DNA of 64,000 bases, from NCBI GenBank assembly GCA_037962975.1, contig CM075676.1:24175001-24239000 (forward strand), in the 5' to 3' direction. The notes under the pieces were generated by a model. That model had not been told where the DNA came from. It made no database searches and saw nothing but the letters and a program-made list of their open reading frames with translations. This DNA is from Clitoria ternatea. Taxonomy: Eukaryota > Streptophyta > Magnoliopsida > Fabales > Fabaceae. Position 1 is the first letter of the stretch. Every line of letters begins with the position of its first letter. Shown one piece after another: positions 32,201-42,589 of the stretch. Both the position numbers and the translations under genes were made by a program.

Positions 32201-35200
32201 TTTCAAAAAGGTAGACATGATCACATGTTTCAGGACAGCAGCCAGAAAATGGGCAAGTGCATCTTAGTTGGAGACTCTGCTAACAGAAGAAATAGTGCCT
32301 ATAAGCTATTGTATGACAAATAAGTGACACAACATGCATTAGTTGTAGGTCGTTCAACAAACATGAGTATCAGTAATTTACCACATGAAAAGTGAGTGGG
32401 TAACAAAACATTGGTATACAAGAAGTTCACTCTTGTCTGATTAGGATTTTATTATGAAGAAAAAAGTCAAAACAATTAACTACCTCAGAATCAAGGCCAA
32501 GTGATTGATCAAGCATTGGTTTTGTAACGTAAGTAAAGCTCTCCCAAGGTCTATAGAGATTTGTATCTTCCTCATTGGATTCATTGCTAAGAGAATTTGC
32601 AATTTGTTGATCTACTACACAAATCACTGGAATTGATTCCTTTCCAGAGCTTATGTCATCACACAAGATTTTAGCCTCTTGTAAGGACCCTACTTTTAAA
32701 TGGTCTGACTTGATGATGTAGTGAAACTCATCCACCTCCAACTCATCACTTGCCTGATCTGATAAATGTACAGATTTTGGCTCTAGGAAACCATTAGAAA
32801 GAGATGCTAAGGGAGAGAGCTGCATTTGGTCCTTCAACACTTTACAACCTCTAGGACAAATGAACCCCACCTGGTGCCAATTCACCCGAATGCTATGCTC
32901 GCTGCAAAGTTTTGCTGCCTTCAAATAGAGCCTTTCAGGCAATATTCCATATTTCTCCTCCAATGAAGCTTTAAGACTAACTTTGCAGCAAGCAGAACGA
33001 GCAATTGATAAGATGTCAAGATTGTTAGGCCGGGGTTTAGATTTCTGAATCTCAGAAAACAAAATCTTTGCAACGGCTGAGCATTGGTATTCTGCCAATT
33101 TACCAATATTTGCTGTCTCTGTTAGATGAGGTTCTGTGAATGTTTCCCCCACGTCAAATGATTTTGTTGCCTGAATGTGTCTTCTTAATTTAGTATTAGC
33201 CCTATTCCTCAATCTAAACTCAGCTGCTGGCAAACATTTTTTAAATTTAGGAAGGCTAAGTCTGCCAGATTTCAATCTCTGAGTGTAATAACGAACTCCC
33301 CTCTTTGTAGAGCGGCTGCCAGCTAGATTCTGCCCCATATGAGCAGCTTGATGATGACGACCTAGATCAGGAAGTAAATCAAATTTCAACCCACAAAACC
33401 TGCAAACAAACCTCCGTGAACCAGCTGGATTCTCAGAATTATTCTCCAATGAAGCTGAATTTCTCTGCTCAGGTATTTCTGGAGAATCCTCACAAGTGGA
33501 CAAGGTTTTCTGCTCCGGATTTTTCGATGGCTTGAATTCAACATGGTGAACCGATAGAACATGCTGCCATAACTGCTCCATATTACCAAAATGACTTCCA
33601 CAAGGAATACATTGGAGAAGCAAGCACTGTTCAACAAACTGCACATGGTGTCTCTCTTGAACATGGGTTTCCAATAGTTTCTTGTTTGTAAAAGAATCCA
33701 GACAAATGGCGCAAGCATAACCTCTGAACAGCCACTGTGCTTCCTTCTTATGATTGTCCATCCAATGATTACCAAGTGTTTCATCGTCAGGGAATTTTGC
33801 AAAGCAGATCTTACACTCAATGGCATCTTCATTATCAAACCTGTCATTAATTGTGGAAGGAATGAGAGGCAGTTCTTCAGTGAGCAAAGATACATCTATT
33901 TCATCATTGAATCCCCAAATCAATTTTATTCTCTCCTTCTCCCTATGAACCAATTTTGTAAGAAATTCTCCAACACTACTATCTTTTGAGGCTTCAGTCA
34001 AAGCCCACTGGAACTGAACTTCCTTAGAAACTGGGTTTCTTAGTGACAACATGCTTTTGAATAGCTTGTAAAAAAGTTCACACGCTTTATGCAGACACAC
34101 CTTTTGCTCCCATGACTGGCAGTCTCTTAAAATTTCTTTGAACACTTCTTTTGATATTATCCTACTCTTACCATTTCTTGCACGTTTAAGCCAACTTGGA
34201 AGGTGATTTTCACAATACAAGAGGTGCCACTTTGGTTCTTCCAAACAAGGATCCTTGCTATCATAAGGAGGAGAGCCTATACAGTGAAGTGCTTGCATTG
34301 CAATTTGACCATTGCCAGAGAGGATGGGCTTCTCATCAGAGTTGCTTTTTCCAAGGAAAGAATCACCATCAATGGCTGACACTGGATCTACTTGCAATGG
34401 ACTTCCAGCACTTACCAATACCATGTTTTTACTGACCAAGTCCTCTGGACCAATGTGATTTTCCTCATGTTTCCTCTTCAGTGTACTATGGGTTGAATTT
34501 GAGGCCTCATCTGTTTCAGTATGGGGACGGTGTTTCTTACAGAATGAAGAGCCGGGAAGGGCATGATGCTTGCATCTGGTCCCAAGAACAGTCGTACCTC
34601 CACACATTGGAGTATCAACTGAAACAGATTTTTCAGCTTTCCCCGAGCTGCCTAAAAACCGAGATGACAAATGCACACAACAGTATACATCACCATCATT
34701 TGCCCATCTCACACACTGTCTTCCCTTGGCCTCAATATAAGCTATGCATTGTCGATTCTTAGTGCCAGGTTCTACAATTTTTTTACCACACATTTCATTC
34801 ATAGGTGAGGATTCCATTCCATTGCTATGCAAAGTCTCAGAATCTGCAGCCTCAACTAGAATTTCATTCCATTTATTGATTAAATTACTAGGTAAATCAG
34901 TTGCCACAGGTCCCTCCCTAACATCTTCCTGTTTAGAAGTCCCAGCTGCCAGTCTACTCAGTGTGTCCTGATTCCTACAGAAACCCGAGTCAGTCTCCAG
35001 AGTAATAGCATGATCTAAACTTTTGGTTTCCACCAGTGAACCATGCATATCTGCACGGCGAACTTCAAGTTTGGGCCTCTTTCTACAAACCTGAAGGCTC
35101 ACTTGGTACAACCCATCAGAGGTCTTCTGCTGCATGTCCTTGCTGCTAGTAAAGGAAGGTAATCTGGAAAACCATTTAATAACATCATGCTTCCAGGCTT

Positions 35201-38200
35201 TCCACTCCAAACCTAATGTTGGTTGTGCCGGTGCATCCCACAGAGTGTTAATATCATTCCATATAATAGAATCAAACAATTCCTGAACAAGAAGATAAGT
35301 AATAAATCAACCAAATGTATTGAGCAATGCACATATCGAGTAAAGCATAAGTTTTTGTGATTGTTGTTTAAAACAAATCATATGTATTTATTTCAGAAGA
35401 ATTTAGAAATTTGACATATGATTTCTGTCCAAGCATCAGAAAGGAAGCACCACAATGCCGATGTTCTCTACTATTAAAGTTTAAAATGCATTAACAAATA
35501 TACCTAAAAATGTATTAAAAAAAGACATCGAAATATTTGAGTATACCATTTCAGTAAAATATTTACATACTGATATCCTGAAAATCAAATGGAATAATAT
35601 ATCCTCAGTCAACAAAAAGAGGAAACTCTTTATATATCTTAGTTTACACAGAAATCAACCAGTTAAACTTCTAGAGATTCAAACATACTCTAAAAATAGG
35701 AATTAGGTAAGAACATACTGATTCTTATTTATTTCTACATATATTTCAGGTACCTGTGAGGTTGGGGTAGGGTGAGGGTAAATATGAATGGATAAAAGAA
35801 AAAACATAAAGGAATTCTTCAGCTGGAAATAGGTAGCTGACATGGACCTTCTCTACCGAAAGACAGGCTCCAATTATGTGTTCTGTAAAGTATCTCCAAT
35901 AGGTGCCATATTTTTGTTGTGAATATATTTTCTGGTTTTTTCTACTACTTTTCTATTTTCATGAAATTAGAGATTGTTGATAATGTTATATATACTTGAT
36001 CCTAACAAGCAATTCAGAAATCTTTTCTCCTAGTTGATATCATAGCTTAACATTCTTTGGCGTATATAGAGATGTTGGCTATAGAGATGTTGGCTCTAGT
36101 GTCTGAGATGTATAGGGTTGTCAACTTAAATATTTGAGTAAATAAAAAAATTAATTACACACTGTCAAGATTTCCCACATTGGCTAGGTATATAGAAGAA
36201 TACTCTTTATAAGACTTGTGACAACACCTCTCTTGAGCTAGCTTTTGGGAGGAGTTAGGCTCAATCCATTTTATAATAACGTATCATTGTCTCACCAGTC
36301 ATAAATGATGGGTCATCTATAGATGTCTTGTTGTCATGCAAACTTCTCATACCAAATGTTCAGCATTAGGTGTGTTAAGATGCGTTAGCTTATAGAATGG
36401 GGATTACCCTCACCTCATATACTATTAATTGTCCATGTTTGTAGTCAATATGAGACTTTCAAAAAATTCCCTCACGCCCAGGAATGAATATCTGGAGCGT
36501 GGACAAATACATGTGACCCAATAACATGAGGCTTTCAACACACACCCTTACAGATAGCCCAATAAAGGATTTAAGATAGACTTTGATACCATCTTAAATT
36601 TGAATATTAAGCCTAACTCAATCTTAAAAGCTAGCTTAGAGAATGAGTATTACCCTTAATCTATATATTATTAATTGGACATATCTCTAGTTAATATGAG
36701 ACTGTCAATAATAATAAACACCTAGTGAGGGGTGTCCAACACGTGTTAGACAATTGTTGATGTTAGAAATATGTCCAACATCATGCTACTTCGAACAAGA
36801 AAGGTGTTTATATGGACTTACATTAACATCCATTAACATACTATTTGGTCAATATGATAAACAAACAAAGCAATCTTGAGCATTCTCCTAGTACTTAAGT
36901 CTTTCTTGTCATTGAATGTCCTCTCATTAAATTGCACTTTATTGTCTTTTTATGTTTATTATTATCTATTATGAGTAAGAAGATGGCACTTGCATTGATG
37001 ATCATGCAAATATGAATAGACAGTCCATTTTTCTAGATACATGAATTGGTCACTATAATTATTAAGTACCTCCTTCAGTAACTCTACTAATTCAGCACTA
37101 TCTGCATTCTGGCATCGTTCAGCCCAAGAGTAAAATGAATGTTGTATCCAGTCTGGATTCATGTAGTGCTTCACTATGCTCTGTAAAGGAAAATGGTTTT
37201 AATACTCAAGTTACCAAAAAGAAAAGTTACCAAGATATATCAATTGAAACCATGATAATTGTATTTATGTACATGGACTCATGAATTATAAAACTACAAT
37301 ATCAACCCAAATAACATAAATATAACATTTAGGTGTTAGAATTCAGCTTCACAGAACTGAGGTGCTAGAAATTCAATTCAATCAAATAGGATAAGGCTTA
37401 ACTTGATGTATCGTGCAGTACAGGCAACATGTGCTCAGCCAGTGATTCAATAGAATTGATTATATGCTTTAGTAATGAGATACCAAGCCAGTCTCTTTTC
37501 TTTCTCATTGGTAAGAAATCAGGAAAACCATATTTAAAATAAGATTAAGAACATGTATAGGTGAAAGCTAAGGTATGCATTGACACCAAAAGTTGTTAGA
37601 GAAGAGAAAAAACATGATCATGTAGGTTTAATATGCAACTTTTGTAACATTTCAACTTCAACAAAATCTAATCAGTGAAGCAGCCTCCAAAGCATTGAAA
37701 CCCTATTCTTTTAAGCTTACAGAATTTTTCCAACATAAGGTTCCAAAGCTACATTGTTAATAAGTAGCATTTCAATTTTATTTGACTTGAAAATATATAA
37801 TAAATGTAAAATTAATTGTAAATCAATCTGTCATTTATTACTGTCCGCTGTCACAAATAGGAATATGAATTAATTCATGCTTTCACCTCCTATTTCCAAT
37901 GGCTAGGCTAGTAGAAGCTTCACGATGAATATTGCTCAGGAGATTTCTAGTGTGTATGAACCTAATAGAGAAGCATAGGTACCACAAGTTCAAGCATGTT
38001 AAAATGCAACAATTTTCAAAGACAAATATATGCTCTCTACTCTATAAAGTATCATCAGAAACTGTAACTTACATTTTGCAGCTTTAGAAGCATTCTTCCA
38101 AAATCTGAATAACTGTTACAACGAGAAGTCTGCATAGCACATTCCTTCCATACCATCACATCATGGGCAGTTTCCATCAAGGCCTGTATGCATAGAAAAC

Positions 38201-39588
38201 AACAGTAAAAAATAATGAGTCAAGATTACGAAACTGAGGAGTGAAGGAGAAATAGAACAACCAGCACATACATTAGGATGAAGCTGATCGACAATGTTCA
38301 GCACTCCAACAACTAGCTTTTGCATTATAAACCGCCGTGCAACAGTTAAATCTTTTACCATTTCCAATCCTGCCTGATGAGTTTTGTAAGCAATAGGCTG
38401 GGGAAATTCATCAATTGGTCGAATCAGCAGCATATCAGCCCAAGAATAATTCCTTGTGTGAGGAAAGAATATGACAAAATATTTCTTCCGGTCATGAGTT
38501 GGTTTTGCTTTCAAAGTTGCTAATGGCCAGTCAGCCCTTGAACATTTGATACCAGCCTGCCACTTTCCTCTCCACTAATAAAGACAGAAGCAAAAAGAAT
38601 ACAAATTAGAACACAAAGCATTTGGATTTTCCTCTCCATAAAATATGTAAGAGAAGATGTCTGCAATAAAGAGACGAGTTTCTAAGAAATTCAAAGACAA
38701 TAATTCATTGTGATTGTTGAAATTTTCCCAGACTAAACATATAGCCAATTAATAATATATATGGTGAGGACAAACCGCAATATCCAAATTTAAAATAGTA
38801 TCAAAACCTATCCTAAATCAATTGATGGGCAATCCGTGAAAAGGTGTGTTGCAAGTTTCATGTTATTAAATCACCAATATTTGTCCACGCTCTAGGTATT
38901 GAAAGTCTCACTAACTAAAGATATGACCAATTAATAGTATATAAAGTGAGGATTCCAAATTGAAGGATGGTCAAGCAGTATTTAGTAAAGTAAAATCATG
39001 GTTTTTAAAATAAATAAATACAACATTATCAACCAAACCATGTCAGACTTTTGAGTAATCAATAATTGTAGGGAGAAACAACCATTAGAAAAAGCTCTCA
39101 ACAGAAAGTAAAAACACAAATTTTGACAACACATATACCTTGACCCACAATGCCACAGATTCATCACCCTTCAGCCAAGTGGGTTCTGTAAATGACAATT
39201 CTCCTTCCCTACCATTGTTTGGTGATTCACTTTCAATTGTATCCACAATAGAGAAAGAGTTTTCAAAGCAAAATTCATTTATTTCATCATCTTCAACACA
39301 ATGCAAACTACATGATTCCTTCTTCCATTCCACTTGACAGTCACAACATGAAGCTCCACCGCATTGGCAATCTGATTTACTCAAGAGTTCACAAACAGTC
39401 TGTTGCATTTGACCATGTCTTTCTATCGCAGGCCCTTCCTTAAGTAATGAGTCCTTCCTTCGGTCATCATGATCACCATTTTCAGGGCAATTAGGTTCTC
39501 CCTGGTAAACAAAAGCTGCTCCTGAACTCAACTGAGAGCAATCAGATTCCCCAGCACACTGAGCACCAGAACAAGGAAGTACTTCCAT
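29270..39588 (-). CDS. SUVR5: SUVR5-like histone-lysine N-methyltransferase, complete, 11 coding exons
   Basis: The exons are 39139-39588, 38272-38574, 38073-38183, 37070-37180, 32484-35282, 32115-32279, 31623-31739, 31443-31546, 31223-31360, 30014-30101 and 29270-29377. All introns are GT-AG, and the joined frame of 1497 codons plus TAG has no break. Residues 1-150 are acidic and Cys-rich. Exon 2 opens with WRGKWQAGIKC and holds RNYSWADMLLIRPIDEFP. Exon 5 carries the zinc fingers, and exons 6-11 the pre-SET, SET and post-SET. In Arabidopsis SUVR5 acts in the nucleus, binds specific DNA through its fingers and promotes H3K9me2 and silencing without DNA methylation; the same role is inferred here. 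The SET motif usually written NHSC is NNSC here. Legumes often keep paralogs, so this may be one of two copies. Confidence 0.93.
29515..29709 (-). mobile_element. tRNA-derived SINE in the last intron
   Basis: On the minus strand an A-box-like TGGTCTAGTTAGTTAAGG (29688-29705) is followed about 26 bp later by a good B box GGTTCAAATCCC (29650-29661), the layout of a pol III promoter from a tRNA-like head. The body runs on to about 29515. It is not a functional tRNA, since no full cloverleaf or discriminator end can be made. Target duplications were not resolved. Confidence 0.55.
30167..30514. mobile_element. Mutator-type MITE with 9-bp target duplication, in intron 9
   Basis: A 348-bp insert flanked by perfect TAGAATAAA at 30158-30166 and 30515-30523. 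Its ends are imperfect inverted repeats (GGGTAAAATATGTTTTTAG against, reversed, GAGTTAAACATGTTTATGG). A 9-bp duplication and no coding capacity fit a non-autonomous Mutator-like element. It lies between the exons that split the SET motif. Confidence 0.75.
30640..31091. repeat. Inverted-repeat (foldback) element in intron 9
   Basis: The left arm, with TTTTCACTTTTAATTACAAAA and AAGTTTATAGAGGAAACACT, is matched in reverse by the right arm, with TATAATTAAAAGTGAAAATAG and AGTGTATCCTATACAAACT. A second direct copy of the left arm starts about 118 bp on, near 30799. The outer ends are GAAAGGGCTTA and, reversed, GAAAGGGGGCC. No target duplication was resolved. The element is non-coding. Confidence 0.5.
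32484..35282 (-). other. SUVR5: Exon 5 of the SUVR5-like gene: Cys-rich repeats and C2H2 fingers
   Basis: 2799 bp, residues 326-1258, phase 0 at both ends. It opens ELFDSIIWNDINTLWDAPAQ. Two short Cys/His repeats (CIAYIEAKGRQC to CCVH and CGGTTVLGTRC to CKKH) are at residues about 504-576 (34530-34748). Four C2H2-type fingers follow (33339-33815): CKICFAKF, CAICLDSF, CIPCGSHF and, after a Ser/Glu-rich gap, CRFCGLKF. The fingers are the presumed DNA-binding part. The remainder is low in recognisable domains. Confidence 0.9.
36165..36715. repeat. Inverted-repeat element in intron 4
   Basis: The left part (GAGCTAGCTTTTGGGAGGAGTT near 36236) is matched in reverse by the right part (reversed: AAGCTAGCTTTTAAGATTGAGT, near 36620). 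A third related copy lies between (GCGTTAGCTTATAG, 36382). A phrase CCTCACGCCCAGG at 36471 is found in dispersed plant repeats. It is non-coding, with boundaries approximate. Intron 1 has related sequence at 38733-38960. Confidence 0.4.
38733..38960. repeat. Direct duplication in intron 1, related to the intron 4 repeat
   Basis: ACTAAACATATAGCCAATTA near 38732 and ACTAAAGATATGACCAATTA near 38914 are diverged copies, each followed by TATAT and GTGAGGA. The same phrase in reversed form occurs in the intron 4 element, so two introns of this gene carry one repeat family. Confidence 0.4.
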
Positions 39589-39603
39589 GATAGTACTTTA
39601 AAA

Positions 39604-39627
39604 TCAGCTATAACTGATAGCTCCCAT
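39604..39627 (-). other. Short upstream open frame before the SUVR5-like start
   Basis: Minus-strand ATG (39625-39627) reads seven codons, MGAISYS, then TGA. It ends 15 bp before the main ATG. If transcribed, it could lower translation of the main frame. Conservation is unknown. Confidence 0.35.
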
Positions 39628-39765
39628 GTACCACTGTTCCATTCCATCAAAGGTCATTTCATGAATAAGTAAAATAATGTAGTGTAATACATAGTAATAA
39701 ATAGAAGAGGTTAAAAATAAAATACATCAAAACTAAATGGCACAAGCATCTCAAATTTAAGGAGG

Positions 39766-39767
<2 letters not shown>

Positions 39768-39802
<35 letters not shown>
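39768..39802. repeat. (GA)n microsatellite
   Basis: About 17 uninterrupted GA units following a short G-run, 180 bp upstream of the SUVR5-like start codon, probably inside a leader intron. Confidence 0.95.
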
Positions 39803-39803
<1 letters not shown>

Positions 39804-40000
39804 AATATATTTTAATAAAGAGGCAATATATTATAGTAGTAGAAAAATATCATATATATGATCCTTGAATAAGAGAAAATAAAACAGAAACTCAACTAGA
39901 TTATTCAAAACTGCAAGCCGAAAAGAAAGACATAGCCATCACTAATGAACTAATGAACTAATGAAATTCCATGTTATGATTTCAGTGATTTCCCAAAACA

Positions 40001-40075
40001 TTGGTGAAACATGAACATTTTTTTTTTTTTGACATCAAGATACTAATTTCATTCAAAAATTTGGTGAAACATGAA
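40001..40075 (-). mobile_element. 45-bp truncated LINE tail with 15-bp target duplication
   Basis: The 15-bp TTGGTGAAACATGAA occurs at 40001-40015 and again at 40061-40075. Between them are 45 bp that, on the minus strand, read GAATGAAATTAGTATC followed by TTGATGTC and a run of about 13 A. A poly-A end plus a long duplication is the signature of target-primed reverse transcription, so this is the extreme 3' end of a LINE (or LINE-mobilised RNA). Confidence 0.75.
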
Positions 40076-42589
40076 TTTGATTAAACCAGAAATATGAATT
40101 GCCATATTCAAGTTTCCTTCTTAAATTTCTGTCCATATGACTTGACAGCATTAGAACAGAGAATCGTTTGTCAATATATTCATTTCATTAAAAGATTTGA
40201 GACTGAGAAAAATGCAAGTACATACATCGAATGAAAATTAAACTGAATATTCAGTTGTATAATTCTGTACAATAAGTATCAAGGATTCACTTTCAAAACT
40301 AAGTAGTTTTACCAAGGTCATTGTGAGATCCTAATATGAAGTAGCAAGGTTATTTGAGTTTGGACAAAAACACAAGGCACACAAATTTATGTGTTCCTGA
40401 ATAACCAAAAATAACATAACAGAAATTAACCTCTCAACATGTGTCTGAAGGTAAGAATTACGAATGTAATATGATTTTTAACTATTCTCAGTCACATACT
40501 AAAGCAAAAGGATGCATACTGAACCGTGACAGGATACATACTCCACCAGGCATAAGAATGTTAACAGCGACAGTCAAACAAAAAAAAATTAGATCTTGTA
40601 ATTATTAAAATAATATTTTTTAAAAAAAATTATTGAATTTAATCTATTTATTTGAACAGTATCCATGTTAGAACACCTCAAACTTATGCATTTGTTTTTT
40701 CTTACATCATTTTATATGAAACATTTAATGCAGTTTCGTGACATGTAAGATCATTTCAATTCCATGTTCCAGCTTATCATTAATAAAAATAGTGTTCACA
40801 GACTGCATAAGATAAAACAGTCGATTTGGTTAGTTCATAAAACCAAAATGAACAAGTTATGAAAAATGGATACATAAAACAGAACCATAATCAAGAGAAT
40901 ACAAAAAATATTTATACCATATACAAAAAGTGAATTCATATAACAAAAAAGAGTATCAATTAATTAATCTGTTTATAAAGATTTCCCCTTTCCCAACAGT
41001 TATTGTCTTAATTAATTGGGAACTTAACATGCAAAAATGCACACGCAGCACCGCAGATTGGACAACCTATTCAGTTCAGATTAAAATAGGTAACCACAAA
41101 TTCAACGTGATCTAGCAGAACATTCCATATTTTCCTTGTTTACTGCCTCAACGAGACTAAATTTACTAATGAATGACAATAATAATTGATGCATCATTTT
41201 AAAAATATTATTATATTATTATTATTAAACTTTCTGAAAGACAACCATATCCATCTAACTTCATAATGAAATGCTGAATCAATAGATGCATTAATTCCTA
41301 AATATACGACATAATTACAAAGATATTTTTTAAAAAATAATTATAATCGGGTTCTGATACCTGGTTTGTGGTAACACGATAGGGTCAAATTCAAGCAAAC
41401 CCACTTCTGGTTTCCACTCCATCTCAGGACCCAAAGAGACTTTGCACTTAAACAACGACTCTTCGGTAGCTTAGGCTTTAAAAAACTTTAACAGATGGAA
41501 ATAACTAATATCTAATCTAATTGAAAAATAACATTACATCTTTAAAACTAAATAAATAAATTCTTTTAAATATAAACATTCTTACTTCTTCTTTTTTGTG
41601 AAGGGTTATTTTTAATTAGGGGGACAACAAGTGATTTGATTCCAATTTTTACCTTTGAAGTCTAAAATGCAACATAATTTTCCTAGTGAAAAATTTGTGA
41701 GTCCAAAACAATAACCAATGAGAAACATCGATAACGGCGATTTTGGGTTAGTTAACAATAGACAACTACATTAAAATCCAATCTGAGAATTGTCACGTCG
41801 TGGGTAAGTTCATCCCCAAAAACCCAAAATCACTCCTAAGGAATCAAATGATCTAGATTCTCAGCACACGAAAATCCGCAACAGCAATAAAAAAGCAGCA
41901 TGTTAGAAAAAACCTCAAAAAGCTTCGATCTTCAAGCTTTTGAATAACATGTTAACAACACAGACACATCCAGATCGAAAACTAAACCTTAGAATCTACA
42001 GTGACCAAGAAACCCTCAAACTTCAATGAACAAAAACCCCAATTAAAAATCGAATTAAACCCCCACGGATAATTATGCTCAACCAGTAACACGACGATAA
42101 ACCCTAACTAAATCCACAATTCGTAAGACTGAATATGTTCAAGAACATGTTTTGCATGTCTGAAAAATTATTAGAGAAAAAAAAAATAAGAGACTGCAGA
42201 TTCATACAATTATAAAATGGGACATCAATTAGAAAAATTTCCTAATAAAAGTTAAATTCTTGCTACTTCCATTATTAGAACGGTTTTTTTTGCCGTTAGA
42301 TGTAAAAAAAATAAATTATGATACGAATAAAGTACACGATATATCTTAGGGTTGAGAAAGGTGAGAGACCATAGAAATTGAACGAAAACAGAGACTAAAA
42401 TAAATGTGACATGGAATAGAATAGACATTGGCTAAGCCAAATTTCAGAGTGTAGGAAAGTAGAAAAAGGAGGCAGTGGTAAATAAAGTACCTTAAAAAAA
42501 ATGCAGAGGAAAATGAATCAGGATTGTGTTGTGATAGTGGGTGGGTGGAATTCTTGTTTTTCTTTTTTCCTTTTATTAATGTGAAAAAT

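Larger units (their letters stand above)
29270..32279 (-). other. SUVR5: Pre-SET, SET and post-SET exons (6-11) of the SUVR5-like gene
   Basis: Exon 6 opens at a tandem acceptor TAGCAG (32277-32282), so a one-residue (Gln) alternative is possible. Exons 6-7 hold the pre-SET cysteines (CTCPFSGCCPETC, YECNQMCRCNKTC). Exons 8-9 have KGWAVRAGE in place of the common GWG, then CEYIGEVLDEQE and the SET body. The exon 9/10 junction splits the Ser codon of FINNSCSPN. Exon 11 has GEELTYDYRYE and the post-SET CLCGSVKC, ending six residues after the last Cys. These residues bind S-adenosylmethionine, lysine and zinc in the family. Confidence 0.9.
39589..42580 (-). promoter_or_regulatory. 5' leader, leader intron(s) and promoter of the SUVR5-like gene
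   Basis: An acceptor-like GGAACAG (cag at 39634-39636) would begin the exon holding the start codon. An upstream open frame of 7 codons lies at 39604-39627. On the minus strand a donor AAG then GTACTT (42487-42493) would end a first leader exon. A TTAATAAAAGG at about 42565-42580 could act as the TATA element. Another splice-ready segment (ATG at 41420-41422, donor at 41366-41367) may be an alternative leader exon. All of this is inferred from signals only. Confidence 0.4.

Noticed and set aside
33386..34971. Several frames of 75-169 codons on both strands
   Set aside because: They are shadows of the large SUVR5 exon 5, whose frame is supported by zinc fingers and splice phase.
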